From assembly GCA_046704385.1 (NCBI GenBank), contig JBJKSB010000014.1:62001-126000 (forward strand): a stretch of 64,000 bases of DNA. Reading direction: 5' to 3'. The notes beneath the pieces were generated by a model that was not told where the DNA came from, searched no databases, and saw only the letters and a program-made list of their open reading frames with translations. Below are positions 18,560-26,954 of the stretch, piece after piece. The translations under genes were made by a program, and so were the position numbers. The stretch comes from GH45 sp046704385. GTDB lineage: Bacteria > Bacteroidota > Bacteroidia > Bacteroidales > SZUA-534. The stretch's first letter is position 1; each line of letters begins with the position of its first letter.

Positions 18560-19612
18560 CTAATCAAAAATATTTATTAATAAATTGATTAATGAGTTTA
18601 TACCGTATTCATTGATATCTTCCTTGTTGGCTTCGACATATTTTTTAAAATTGTCTTCAGTCATAATCCCTACGGGTCCTTCATGAATACCACCTACACC
18701 TCCTGCATCGTAAACCATTACGGCTATTATGTTTTTTTCACCTGGTTTTATTACTGATTTCGGAATTTTGTAAGCCCTGCGAATTTGCCAGTCCCCTTTA
18801 TATCGTACATCAAACGGGGTGTTATACATATCACTGGTAGTTCCTATAAGCTTTTTATTAAAATAAACTTTATCCTTATCATCAATTTTACCCAGCACCA
18901 GGTACAGGGTTTCATTTGCAAGTTCATTGGGTAAAACAAATGATTTACCATACCAGGCATAGCCATCATAGTTATCAAAGCCTTGCGTTTCCCAAAATGA
19001 TGGAACATTAATATCATACCACTTACGTCCTTCCGTGGTATCGTTTTTAAAGGCAATCTTCCATTGGCCTGAAAGGTCGAGTGAGAGGTATTTATTGTTG
19101 TCATCAATACCAATGAATAGCTTTCCGTTAACAATACCTCCATCACCGTGGTCGTCATAAACGCGAACGGCAATGGTGTTATCACCGCTGAAATTTATAT
19201 ATTCAACAGGCAGATAAAAGTTCAGTGTTGCATTGTAGGCTGTAACGTAATGTGGCGGAAAAACACCCATTTGCCCAACTTTGTGACCGTTGAAATAAAT
19301 TTCACACACATCATCAATATTTCCCATATTCAGATAAAGCGTGGTGGTTTTTGAAACATTGGGAACGGATATTTTTTTTCGATACCAGGCATAGCCATCG
19401 TAACCTACATATCCCTGGTTCTCCCAACTTGACGGGGCATAAACCTGACCCCATTTGCTATCATCAAAATTCGGATCGGCCCATTCTTTTTTATCACCAA
19501 TATTAAATTTCCAGTGCCCTCTTAACGAAACCAGGGTTTCGAAGTTGGCACCGGAAATTTCTTGAAAAAAGGCGGTAAGCATTATGGAAATAAGGGTAAT
19601 GACAGTTTTCAT
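18560..19612 (-). CDS. Secreted protein of two GH2-type sugar-binding jelly rolls (paralogue)
   Basis: 350 residues, signal peptide about 1-22, then two jelly-roll domains with FDDSKWGQVYAPSSWENQG, GYAWYRKK, DDVCEIYFNGHKVG and IAVRVYDDHGDGGI in the first, and WYDINVPSFWETQGF, GYAWYGKSF, DDKDKVYFNKKLIG in the second. No hydrolase domain. The two proteins are related along their whole length, so the pair arose by gene duplication, and each gene by an older domain duplication. The C-terminus carries about 25 extra hydrophobic residues (NSLINLLINIFD). The promoter carries the TGACA boxes described at 19657-19720; the two-component genes lie immediately upstream. Confidence 0.86.
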   Translation of the reverse strand: MKTVITLISIMLTAFFQEISGANFETLVSLRGHWKFNIGDKKEWADPNFDDSKWGQVYAPSSWENQGYVGYDGYAWYRKKISVPNVSKTTTLYLNMGNIDDVCEIYFNGHKVGQMGVFPPHYVTAYNATLNFYLPVEYINFSGDNTIAVRVYDDHGDGGIVNGKLFIGIDDNNKYLSLDLSGQWKIAFKNDTTEGRKWYDINVPSFWETQGFDNYDGYAWYGKSFVLPNELANETLYLVLGKIDDKDKVYFNKKLIGTTSDMYNTPFDVRYKGDWQIRRAYKIPKSVIKPGEKNIIAVMVYDAGGVGGIHEGPVGIMTEDNFKKYVEANKEDINEYGINSLINLLINIFD

Positions 19613-19656
19613 AATTTCATTTTTTTAAGGTTTTTAACATGCGTAAGATCATGCTA

Positions 19657-19720
19657 CAAATTTGTATGAAATTATTGTTATGCCTGTCACTTAACTGTTA
19701 GTAATTGTCATTAATTGTCA
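19657..19720 (-). promoter_or_regulatory. Promoter of the jelly-roll operon with phased TGACA boxes
   Basis: On the minus strand: TGACA (19716-19720), N5, TGACA (19706-19710), N16, TGACA (19685-19689), N20, then CAAATTTG (19657-19664), a -7 box one base off TAnnTTTG. A weaker TAACA lies in phase at 19696-19700. Box starts are 10-11 bp apart, as in direct repeats bound by OmpR-family regulators. The promoter at 22633-22696 has the same three boxes at the same distances, and a gene for an OmpR-family regulator lies between the two. Confidence 0.66.
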
Positions 19721-19724
19721 CAAA

Positions 19725-20411
19725 CTACATAATTAGCTTATAACCTATACCATGTACGGTTAAAATGTGTTTTGGATTATTGGGGTCGTCTTCAATTTTT
19801 TGTCGTAGTTTAAGCACAAAATTGTCAATGGTACGTGAGGTGGGCTGATAATCGGTTCCCCAGATATTATTTAAAATATCGTCGCGGCTTACTACTTCAT
19901 TTTTATGAGTATGTAAATAATGCAAAATATCGAATTCTTTATGCGAAAGTTTAACTTCAATACCATCAACACTGGCGACATAGGTACCAAAGTTAGCCGT
20001 TAAATTTCCAATGGCAATTTCAATATCTTCAGTACCGGGTTTTTCCACTCCTGCACGGCGTAAAATGGCGCGAATCCGTGCAAGCAATTCTCTTAAACCA
20101 AAAGGTTTGGTAATATAATCATCGGCACCAAGTTCCAACCCCAGAACTTTGTCAATTTCTTCGGCTTTGGCGGTAAGCATTATGATGGGTGTTTTTATCC
20201 CTTTGCTTCTGGCGGCTTTACAAACATCAAATCCTGACATTTCAGGCATCATCACATCCAGAATAGCAAGATTATAGTTATTATTCAGCAATAATTCCAA
20301 TCCGTCTTTTCCATTAGTGGCCGTATCAGCCTGGTATCCTTCAAATTCCAGGTTATCTTTCAGCCCTTTTACCATGGCTGGTTCGTCTTCAACTATCAGT
20401 ATTTTTATCAT
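19725..20411 (-). CDS. OmpR-family response regulator, RprY-like
   Basis: Cytoplasmic transcription factor of 228 residues. The receiver has E8/D9 and the phosphoacceptor D52 in LAILDVMMPEMSG, T84 in IIMLTAK and K106 in DYITKPF. A winged-helix DNA-binding domain (about 130-226) ends with SRTIDNFVLKLRQKIEDDP and VHGIGYKL. Its start overlaps the kinase gene by 23 bases, so they are translationally coupled. RprY of Bacteroides is the closest named relative I recognise. Boxes of the OmpR direct-repeat kind lie directly downstream, before the jelly-roll gene, and before the 158-residue gene upstream. Confidence 0.95.
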   Translation of the reverse strand: MIKILIVEDEPAMVKGLKDNLEFEGYQADTATNGKDGLELLLNNNYNLAILDVMMPEMSGFDVCKAARSKGIKTPIIMLTAKAEEIDKVLGLELGADDYITKPFGLRELLARIRAILRRAGVEKPGTEDIEIAIGNLTANFGTYVASVDGIEVKLSHKEFDILHYLHTHKNEVVSRDDILNNIWGTDYQPTSRTIDNFVLKLRQKIEDDPNNPKHILTVHGIGYKLIM

Positions 20412-21978
20412 TGTTTGCGGTTTTTATATGGTTAGGTAAAATCGGGAAATAAAGACGAAAAGTACTGCCCTCATCAATTTTGCTTTGAAGCGTAATCCTG
20501 CCTTTATGTGTTTTAACAATTTCGTCAACAATAGCTAAGCCCAATCCTGTTCCTTTGGCTTTATAAGCCAGGTTTTCGTTGGTTACCCGGTAAAATTTGT
20601 CAAATATTAATTTTTGATGTTTTTTCGAAATTCCCAGTCCAAAGTCTTTTACCTCAATAAAAGATGAGTTGCCTTCCGTACCGGTTTTAATTTCAATAAT
20701 TTTTTTATCGCGGCTGTATTTAATGGCATTGTCAATCAGATTAATAATGGCTTCGCTAATTGCTTCTTTGTCACATTGTATGGGTGGAATGTGATTCATA
20801 GGTTCAAAGGAGTACGAAAATTCCTTAGCCTTAAGATGGAACTCATAGGTATCGAGCACTTCGCGTGTTATAACATTTAAATTACACGGGCTTAAACTAA
20901 ACTGCCGTTTACCTTTTTCCATTTTTGAGAAATTCAGGATTTTATTTACTATTACTATTAATCGTTGGGTTTCAGTACTGATAATCTGGTAGTATTCATG
21001 AATTTTATCCATCGATTTTACCCGGCCCATTTCAAGGGTTTCAATGTACATGCTTATCAGGCTGAGTGGAGTCCTGATCTCGTGCGAAACGTTTGAGATA
21101 AACTCTGATTTTATTTGGGCAAGTTGTACCTCATGTTTAATACTTGAATACAAGAACCAGATGCCTCCGATTAAAAAGAGGGCTAAAAAACCAATAAGCC
21201 ACATGCTTTGCGTAGCCCTCTGTTTTGCCAACGTGCTAATTGTTAATTGTTTAAGACTTATTTCAATTTGAATTTTTGGAAACAGCCATAACTGGCCGGT
21301 AAAATCATAGGTAATATTATCGGGTAACTCACGTAGCGTGGAATATATTACCTGATTTAAATTTGTATCCTGTAAAGTAATTATAATATTTTCACGGGCA
21401 ATTGATTGAACCCTGGAGGCTACCTGGTTTGTAAGAAAAACCGGCAGGTTTACCTCTATAAAACAGACTACTACCGAGTCGTTTTTACCATTCCCGATAA
21501 AATAAATGAGGGAGTTGGTTGTATCAACATCAACGGACGCGGTTTTACGGTATCCACTTTTAAAATAAGTTTTTAGGTGTTTAATTTCGTCTGAATGTGA
21601 TTTAATAATGGCAGTAAGCTTGTCTTTGTTAAATTCCGATGAATCTGTTTTGTAAATTGAAGCTACGGAGCCATCGGGTTTAACAATATAAACAGATTTT
21701 ATGGCTGAATTTTCTGTAACCAACCGATCCAGGTCAGAGCTTTGTGTACCCGCATTCAGGCCAACCGCCAGTTCAATTCGTGATGCCCAGTTGCTTGCAA
21801 TATCCTGGGTATATGAATTCAAAGATATTACAATGGATTCAAGCTGGTTTTTATAGGCAGTATTTATAATTTCCTCGTTTTCATCCAATTTTGATATTTC
21901 AAAAACGGTAATTATTCCCGCAGGAATAAAAAACACAATAACTAATACTACCAATATTTTTTTTAAAGGGTTTTTCAT
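20389..21978 (-). CDS. Sensor histidine kinase, RprX-like
   Basis: 529 residues. An N-terminal helix (about 7-27) and a second one (about 260-282) flank a periplasmic domain of about 230 residues of no family I recognise. HisKA has SNVSHEIRTPLS (His299) and the HATPase has NLIDNAIKYS, VKDFGLGIS and GTGLGLAIVDEI. The gene overlaps the response regulator by 23 bases. Length and plan match Bacteroides RprX. The signal is unknown; since predicted target genes encode secreted proteins, an envelope signal is plausible. Confidence 0.94.
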   Translation of the reverse strand: MKNPLKKILVVLVIVFFIPAGIITVFEISKLDENEEIINTAYKNQLESIVISLNSYTQDIASNWASRIELAVGLNAGTQSSDLDRLVTENSAIKSVYIVKPDGSVASIYKTDSSEFNKDKLTAIIKSHSDEIKHLKTYFKSGYRKTASVDVDTTNSLIYFIGNGKNDSVVVCFIEVNLPVFLTNQVASRVQSIARENIIITLQDTNLNQVIYSTLRELPDNITYDFTGQLWLFPKIQIEISLKQLTISTLAKQRATQSMWLIGFLALFLIGGIWFLYSSIKHEVQLAQIKSEFISNVSHEIRTPLSLISMYIETLEMGRVKSMDKIHEYYQIISTETQRLIVIVNKILNFSKMEKGKRQFSLSPCNLNVITREVLDTYEFHLKAKEFSYSFEPMNHIPPIQCDKEAISEAIINLIDNAIKYSRDKKIIEIKTGTEGNSSFIEVKDFGLGISKKHQKLIFDKFYRVTNENLAYKAKGTGLGLAIVDEIVKTHKGRITLQSKIDEGSTFRLYFPILPNHIKTANNDKNTDS

Positions 21979-22064
21979 TCAAATAATAACTGATTTTTAA
22001 AATTATAAAACATAATTGAAAATATTATTATGTTGAAATTGTATTTGTTTTTTAATAATTAAAA

Positions 22065-22092
22065 AAAAGTATCTCAAACCTGAGATACTTTT
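22065..22092 (-). terminator. Rho-independent terminator of the 158-residue gene
   Basis: AAAAGTATCTCA and TGAGATACTTTT form a perfect 12-bp stem with loop AACC. On the minus strand the run of T continues to eight bases. It starts 22 bases after the stop at 22114. Confidence 0.8.
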
Positions 22093-22113
22093 AAACCAAC
22101 AATTCAGCTATTA

Positions 22114-22587
22114 TTATTCAGCGGTCAATAATTTTTCTGATTGTTTTGCAACATCAGTCATAAAATTGCTGACTTGGCTGAGGCTAGGATTCGTTTGTGA
22201 GCTAATTAGTTTATTCTTGTAATAGTAACTAACAATGTTATCAAGAGAACCTTCAGTAGCATCATAATGAAAATACCGATAAATTTTTACCATATCTTTT
22301 TGAGCTACAAATTCCATAAATACTTTTCTGCCGGTATCGGTACCATTTACATAAACCGGAAGTTTTTCGAAAGTTTTTCCATGTCGGGCATAACAATTTA
22401 TAGCCTCGTTGGGTACAGTAATTTTTTCGCCATCAAATAAAATACATTTGGTATTCAGTGCACCCATTCTAAGGTTTTTACAAATTAAGGTATCATTATC
22501 AGTGATAACATACTTTAAACAATTTTTTTGACCATAGCTGGTAAAGCTTAAAGCGGCCAGGGCGATTACAACAATTATTGATTTCAT
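22114..22587 (-). CDS. Small secreted protein of unknown function
   Basis: I do not recognise the family. The frame opens at 22635, but the first 16 codons overlap a -7 promoter box (22633-22640); the ATG at 22587 gives a clean signal peptide MKSIIVVIALAALSFTSYGQ, so I chose it (158 residues). The mature part has two or three cysteines, a NDTLICKNLRMG stretch and VFMEFVAQKDMVKIYRYFHY, and looks mostly beta. A monocistronic unit: its own promoter with three TGACA boxes and its own terminator. It is probably a target of the RprX/RprY-like system next to it. Confidence 0.75.
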   Translation of the reverse strand: MKSIIVVIALAALSFTSYGQKNCLKYVITDNDTLICKNLRMGALNTKCILFDGEKITVPNEAINCYARHGKTFEKLPVYVNGTDTGRKVFMEFVAQKDMVKIYRYFHYDATEGSLDNIVSYYYKNKLISSQTNPSLSQVSNFMTDVAKQSEKLLTAE

Positions 22588-22632
22588 AGTTTTAAGAATT
22601 AAGGATTTAACATTTTGTTTTAATAACTGATA

Positions 22633-22706
22633 CAAATTTATGGGGTACTAATATCATCACTGTCATTTATGCATTATACATTGTCATAAAATGTCACATA
22701 ATGTAA
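22633..22706 (-). promoter_or_regulatory. Promoter of the 158-residue gene with phased TGACA boxes
   Basis: On the minus strand: TGACA (22692-22696), N5, TGACA (22682-22686), N16, TGACA (22661-22665), N20, then the -7 box TAAATTTG (22633-22640). Spacing is base-for-base the same as at 19657-19720. A further TTACA lies ten bases out at 22702-22706. A separate dyad ATGTAA-N5-TTACAT (22701-22717) overlaps the outer end and could serve the divergent ClC gene. Confidence 0.66.
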
Positions 22707-22766
22707 AAATCTTACATCGATTGAAATTTTACTGCTATTTTAATGGTTAAAACCATCAATAAACGA

Positions 22767-22774
22767 TAAATTTG
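22767..22774 (+). promoter_or_regulatory. Probable -7 promoter box of the first ClC gene
   Basis: TAAATTTG followed by CGGC fits the Bacteroidota -7 consensus TAnnTTTG. It lies 41 bases before the ATG at 22815. No clear -33 TTTG was found. Confidence 0.5.
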
Positions 22775-22814
22775 CGGCGGGTTATCGATTTTTTACCGCA
22801 CTATGATTTTTTAA

Positions 22815-24587
22815 ATGAGCAAATTTTTCGAGAAAGTCACCGTTTGGAGGGGAAAGCACATTAAGGAAAGACAGTTTATCCTTTTGCTTAGTTTTGTTAT
22901 TGGAATACTGGCCGGATTGTCGGCGATTATTCTTAAAAGTACCATTCATTATACTGATCAGTTTTTAGAAAGTAAACTGGAAATTGGAGGGAGTAATTAT
23001 CTGTACCTTGCTTTGCCGGGCCTGGGAATTATTTTAACCACCTTTTGGGTTAAATATTTTGTTAAAGACAAAATTGGACATGGTGTAAGTCGTATTCTAT
23101 TTTCTATGTCGAAGAAAAATGGGATACTGAAACCCCATAACATGTATTCAAGTATTGTGGGAAGTACATTTACTATTGGTTTTGGAGGTTCAGTTGGAGC
23201 TGAGGCCCCCATTGTATTAACCGGTGCTGCCATTGGTTCAAATCTGGCGCGCATGTTCCGGTTAAACCATAAGCAAATTATACTTATGGTGGGTTGTGGT
23301 GCTGCCGGAGGTATTGCCGGTATTTTTAAAGCGCCCATTGCAGGGCTCATTTTCACACTTGAAGTGTTGATGCTCGACCTTACCATGGCTTCATTAATCC
23401 CGCTGCTAATTTCGGCAGCTTCAGCGGCAGTTATGGCCTACCTTTTTATGGGACGTGGCGAGGCACTTTTCTCATTTCAATTAAAAGAACCTTTTGTATT
23501 GGGAAATCTTTCATGGTATGTTGTTTTGGGTATTATAGCCGGATTATTGAGCTTTTATTTTACCCGAATGACTATGCACACTGAAGTGTGGCTCGAAAAA
23601 ATTAAAAAGCAATACGGGAAATTTGTAGTCGGCGGGGTTTTATTGGGAATTCTTGTTTTTATCTTTCCTCCTCTGTTTGGCGAGGGTTATATTTCGCTGC
23701 ATTCTATTTTAGCTGGTGCTGGTCATGAGTTATTGGAACATAGCATATTTTATAATTTTAAGGACAATTTCTGGATTTTTGTATCCTTCCTGTTTTTTCT
23801 TCTGGTTTTTAAAGTTTTTGCCACCTCAATAACCACCGGTTCAGGTGGAGTGGGTGGGGTATTTGCTCCTGCACTCTTCATGGGCGGGGTATTGGGATAC
23901 CTGGTTGCCTTAATCCTGAATAAATTTAGTTTTATACAGGTAAATGAAGCTAATTTTGCATTAGTGGGAATGGCAGCTTTTATGAGCGGAGTTATGCATG
24001 CACCAATGACTTCTATATTTTTGATTGCTGAAATTACAGGAGGTTATGGCTTACTTATACCTTTAATAGTTGCATCTACTATTTCATATCTGACCATCAT
24101 GTATTTTGAACCTCATTCCATATATACCAAACGATTGGCAACAAGAGGCGAACTACTCACTCATAATAAGGACCGTTCGGCATTGACACTTATGAGGCTT
24201 GAACGGGAAATTGAACGTGATTTGTCAGTGGTTAATCCTGAATTCAGTTTGCGTGAACTTGTAAAGGTTGTATCAAAATCAAAGCGGAATATTTTTCCCG
24301 TGGTCGATGATGAAAATAAATTACAGGGTATTGTGTTACTCGACGACATAAGGGACATCATGTTTAATCCTGAAATGTATGATGACACCTATGTACACGA
24401 ACTGATGAGCGCTCCTCCTGATTTGATCGATATGAATGATTCAATGGAATTGGTTATGTTAAAGTTCGAAGAAACAGGAGCGTGGAATTTACCTGTTATT
24501 AAAAATGGTTTGTATGAAGGATTTTTATCAAAATCAAAAATTTACCAGGCCTATCGTAAGATTTTGGTTTCCTTTTCAGAAGAATAA
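22815..24587 (+). CDS. ClC-family chloride channel/antiporter with CBS domains (copy 1)
   Basis: Inner-membrane protein of 590 residues with a ClC core (about 20-430, 18 helices expected) and two C-terminal CBS domains (about 450-590). The gating-glutamate motif is GSVGAEAP (E130), the usual GREGP with changes around a kept Glu. The next motif is FKAPIAGLIFTLEV: the second acidic residue that carries protons in E. coli ClC is Val here (V184), as in channel-type ClCs. The GxFAP motif is GGVFAPALFMGG. A second ClC of the same length lies at 26955-28727. Channel or exchanger cannot be settled from sequence. Confidence 0.93.
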   Translation: MSKFFEKVTVWRGKHIKERQFILLLSFVIGILAGLSAIILKSTIHYTDQFLESKLEIGGSNYLYLALPGLGIILTTFWVKYFVKDKIGHGVSRILFSMSKKNGILKPHNMYSSIVGSTFTIGFGGSVGAEAPIVLTGAAIGSNLARMFRLNHKQIILMVGCGAAGGIAGIFKAPIAGLIFTLEVLMLDLTMASLIPLLISAASAAVMAYLFMGRGEALFSFQLKEPFVLGNLSWYVVLGIIAGLLSFYFTRMTMHTEVWLEKIKKQYGKFVVGGVLLGILVFIFPPLFGEGYISLHSILAGAGHELLEHSIFYNFKDNFWIFVSFLFFLLVFKVFATSITTGSGGVGGVFAPALFMGGVLGYLVALILNKFSFIQVNEANFALVGMAAFMSGVMHAPMTSIFLIAEITGGYGLLIPLIVASTISYLTIMYFEPHSIYTKRLATRGELLTHNKDRSALTLMRLEREIERDLSVVNPEFSLRELVKVVSKSKRNIFPVVDDENKLQGIVLLDDIRDIMFNPEMYDDTYVHELMSAPPDLIDMNDSMELVMLKFEETGAWNLPVIKNGLYEGFLSKSKIYQAYRKILVSFSEE

Positions 24588-24642
24588 GCATCAATACCTG
24601 TTGATTTAACAGCAAGCAGGGTTAATAACTGATAAATATTCA

Positions 24643-24650
24643 TAATTTTG
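24643..24650 (+). promoter_or_regulatory. Probable -7 promoter box of argH
   Basis: TAATTTTG followed by CGC fits TAnnTTTG and lies 28 bases before the ATG at 24679. No convincing -33 element. Confidence 0.5.
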
Positions 24651-24678
24651 CGCATAATTTTACAAATTGTTATCTGTT

Positions 24679-26022
24679 ATGGCAAAAAAACTTTGGGATA
24701 AAGGATTTGAAGTAAACCAGCTGGTTGAAAATTTTACTGTGGGTCTTGACAGAGAAATGGACTTACATCTGGCGAAATTTGATGTTTTGGGAACCATGGC
24801 TCATGTTAAAATGCTTGAAACCATTGTCCTGTTGCAAAAATCAGAAGTTGAGAAATTATTACCAGAATTAAGGAAGATATATTCATTAATTGAAGAGGGT
24901 AACTTTGTAATTGAAGAGGGTATTGAGGATGTTCATTCTCAGGTTGAATATCTTCTGACTCAACAACTCGGTGATATTGGTAAAAAGGTGCATAGCGGAC
25001 GTTCCCGAAATGATCAGGTTTTGGTGGATGTGAAGCTTTTTTTACGGAATGAAATTAAAGAAACGGTTCAATTAATTAACGAGTTATTTAAAACCCTGAT
25101 TAATCAGAGTGAAAATTACCGACACGTTTTAATACCTGGTTATACCCATTTACAGGTTGCAATGCCTTCGTCTTTTGGTCTTTGGTTTGGAGCATATGCG
25201 GAAAGTTTGTGTGACGATTTGGAAATATTCAAGGCAGCCTATAAAATAGTGAATCAAAATCCATTGGGGTCAGCTGCCGGTTATGGATCATCGTTCCCGC
25301 TAGACAGGCAAATGACCACAGATTTGCTAGGTTTTGAATCAATGAACTATAATGTGGTTTATGCCCAAATGACCCGCGGTAAAACGGAACAAACTGTGGC
25401 TTATGCCCTGGCAACGGTTGCCGGCACCTTATCAAAAATGGCAATGGATATGTGTTTGTATAATTCACAGAATTTTGGTTTTGTGAGTTTTCCTAAAGAA
25501 TATACCACAGGTTCATCTATCATGCCCCATAAAAAGAACCCCGATGTATGGGAGATTTTAAGAGGAAAATGCAATCGCATTAAAGCGCTTCCAAATGAAA
25601 TAGCCATGCTTTTAACCAATTTGCCCTCGGGGTATCATCGTGAGTTGCAACTCTTAAAAGAAATTATAATCCCTGCTATACACGAAGTTAAAATTTGCAT
25701 GCAGCTTGCTAAATTGATGCTCGATCAAATTATTATTAATGAGAATGTAATAAAGGATAAAAGATATGAACTGATATTCAGTGTTGAGGAAGTTAACCGG
25801 ATGGTAATTGAGGGTGTACCTTTTAGAGATGCCTACAAAGATGTTGGCAATGAAATTGAAAATGGCAATTTTGTCCCGTCATATAATCTGAATCATACCC
25901 ACGAGGGAAGCATTGGTAACTTATGTAATACGGAAATAGCTGATAAATTTTTGAAGGCATTCAACGCATTTGAATTTAAAAAATATGAGAAGGCTGTTGA
26001 ATTATTGCTTAATAAATCGTAG
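24679..26022 (+). CDS. argH: Argininosuccinate lyase
   Basis: Cytoplasmic enzyme of 447 residues that splits argininosuccinate to arginine and fumarate, the last step of arginine synthesis. Superfamily signature GSSIMPHKKNPD is present, with HSGRSRNDQ in the N-terminal domain and GYTHLQVAMP for the catalytic His region. The frame could begin at a TTG at 24667, but the ATG at 24679 (MAKKLWDKGF) fits the family start. No other arginine gene is adjacent; the gene sits alone between two ClC genes. A strong terminator follows. Confidence 0.97.
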   Translation: MAKKLWDKGFEVNQLVENFTVGLDREMDLHLAKFDVLGTMAHVKMLETIVLLQKSEVEKLLPELRKIYSLIEEGNFVIEEGIEDVHSQVEYLLTQQLGDIGKKVHSGRSRNDQVLVDVKLFLRNEIKETVQLINELFKTLINQSENYRHVLIPGYTHLQVAMPSSFGLWFGAYAESLCDDLEIFKAAYKIVNQNPLGSAAGYGSSFPLDRQMTTDLLGFESMNYNVVYAQMTRGKTEQTVAYALATVAGTLSKMAMDMCLYNSQNFGFVSFPKEYTTGSSIMPHKKNPDVWEILRGKCNRIKALPNEIAMLLTNLPSGYHRELQLLKEIIIPAIHEVKICMQLAKLMLDQIIINENVIKDKRYELIFSVEEVNRMVIEGVPFRDAYKDVGNEIENGNFVPSYNLNHTHEGSIGNLCNTEIADKFLKAFNAFEFKKYEKAVELLLNKS

Positions 26023-26051
26023 CAACTTAGGAATTTATAAATACTTAACAA

Positions 26052-26076
26052 AAAAAGGGGCTTTCGGCCCCTTTTT
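26052..26076. terminator. Bidirectional terminator between argH and the 231-residue gene
   Basis: AAAAAGGGGC and GCCCCTTTTT form a 10-bp stem with loop TTTCG. T runs occur on both strands, and the genes on both sides converge on it. Confidence 0.9.
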
Positions 26077-26086
26077 GTTTTATATT

Positions 26087-26782
26087 TTATTTCAATGATT
26101 TTGCAATGAATTCTTCGTATTTATCATGCAACAGTTCCAATTCTTCAATTTTGAGCGAGGTAGAATAAATACGAATTAAATCGAGAATATTGGCACCGTA
26201 AATTACCGCCAGGGCTGCATCAAATGCCGATAAGTGGATATTGTTTCTGATTTGCTTGGTTACCTTTTTAAAGTGGCTCCAGGTAAGTTGTTCATCAATC
26301 TTAAGATAATACATATCTTTTTCTTCATCCTTCAGGATTTTATCAGTGATCTGTTCAACTTTAAATATTTTTTTAATCTGTATTACGGCAGTTTCTTCAA
26401 TTCTTTTCAACTTTGCAAAGTTAATTCCTGCATCACGATAGTGTTCCTGAATTTCGGCAATGTGATCAAAACCTTTTAAATACCTTAACCTAATGGTGTT
26501 ATAATCGCTGTTTTGAATGCATAAACTTGCCGGAGTACCTTCAAAACTTAGTTCAGTTCTCTTCTTAATTTCATGAGTAACCCGTAAAATTTTCTCGGTC
26601 GATTCTTTTTGAACCGTTACAAGAAAAATAGAGTCGGGGTCTTTATGTACCGGCAAATGAGCCCCATAATAACCCGGGAATGAACCTAGGTTTTCAAGCA
26701 CAAATGTATTAGGTAAAATACCACGTTCAACGGTTTTTACCTGTTCCTCTTTTATTATACTTCCAAAAGTTTCGAGAGCCAT
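26087..26782 (-). CDS. Conserved hypothetical protein (231 aa)
   Basis: I do not recognise a family. No signal peptide or membrane segment, so it is probably cytoplasmic. The N-terminal half (about 25-115) has LENLGSFPGYYGAHLP and repeated beta-strand-like patterns; the C-terminal half is helical, ending LEELELLHDKYEEFIAK-like. The gene stands alone, converging with argH and upstream of the second ClC gene in the same direction but 172 bases away. Codon use looks like its neighbours, which argues for a real gene. Confidence 0.78.
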   Translation of the reverse strand: MALETFGSIIKEEQVKTVERGILPNTFVLENLGSFPGYYGAHLPVHKDPDSIFLVTVQKESTEKILRVTHEIKKRTELSFEGTPASLCIQNSDYNTIRLRYLKGFDHIAEIQEHYRDAGINFAKLKRIEETAVIQIKKIFKVEQITDKILKDEEKDMYYLKIDEQLTWSHFKKVTKQIRNNIHLSAFDAALAVIYGANILDLIRIYSTSLKIEELELLHDKYEEFIAKSLK

Positions 26783-26954
26783 AGCTAGATATTTTGAGAT
26801 TAGGTAATCTTTAGTTTAAATCACTGGTTCTTTCACACAATATAAACAATAAATTTGTTATTTGTTCAATAGTGGCAACTAAAAATCAGGTGAAATTTAA
26901 CCTTTTGACTGATTCTTACACAGTTATATAAAGGGCTAAAAATTGACTTCTTGT

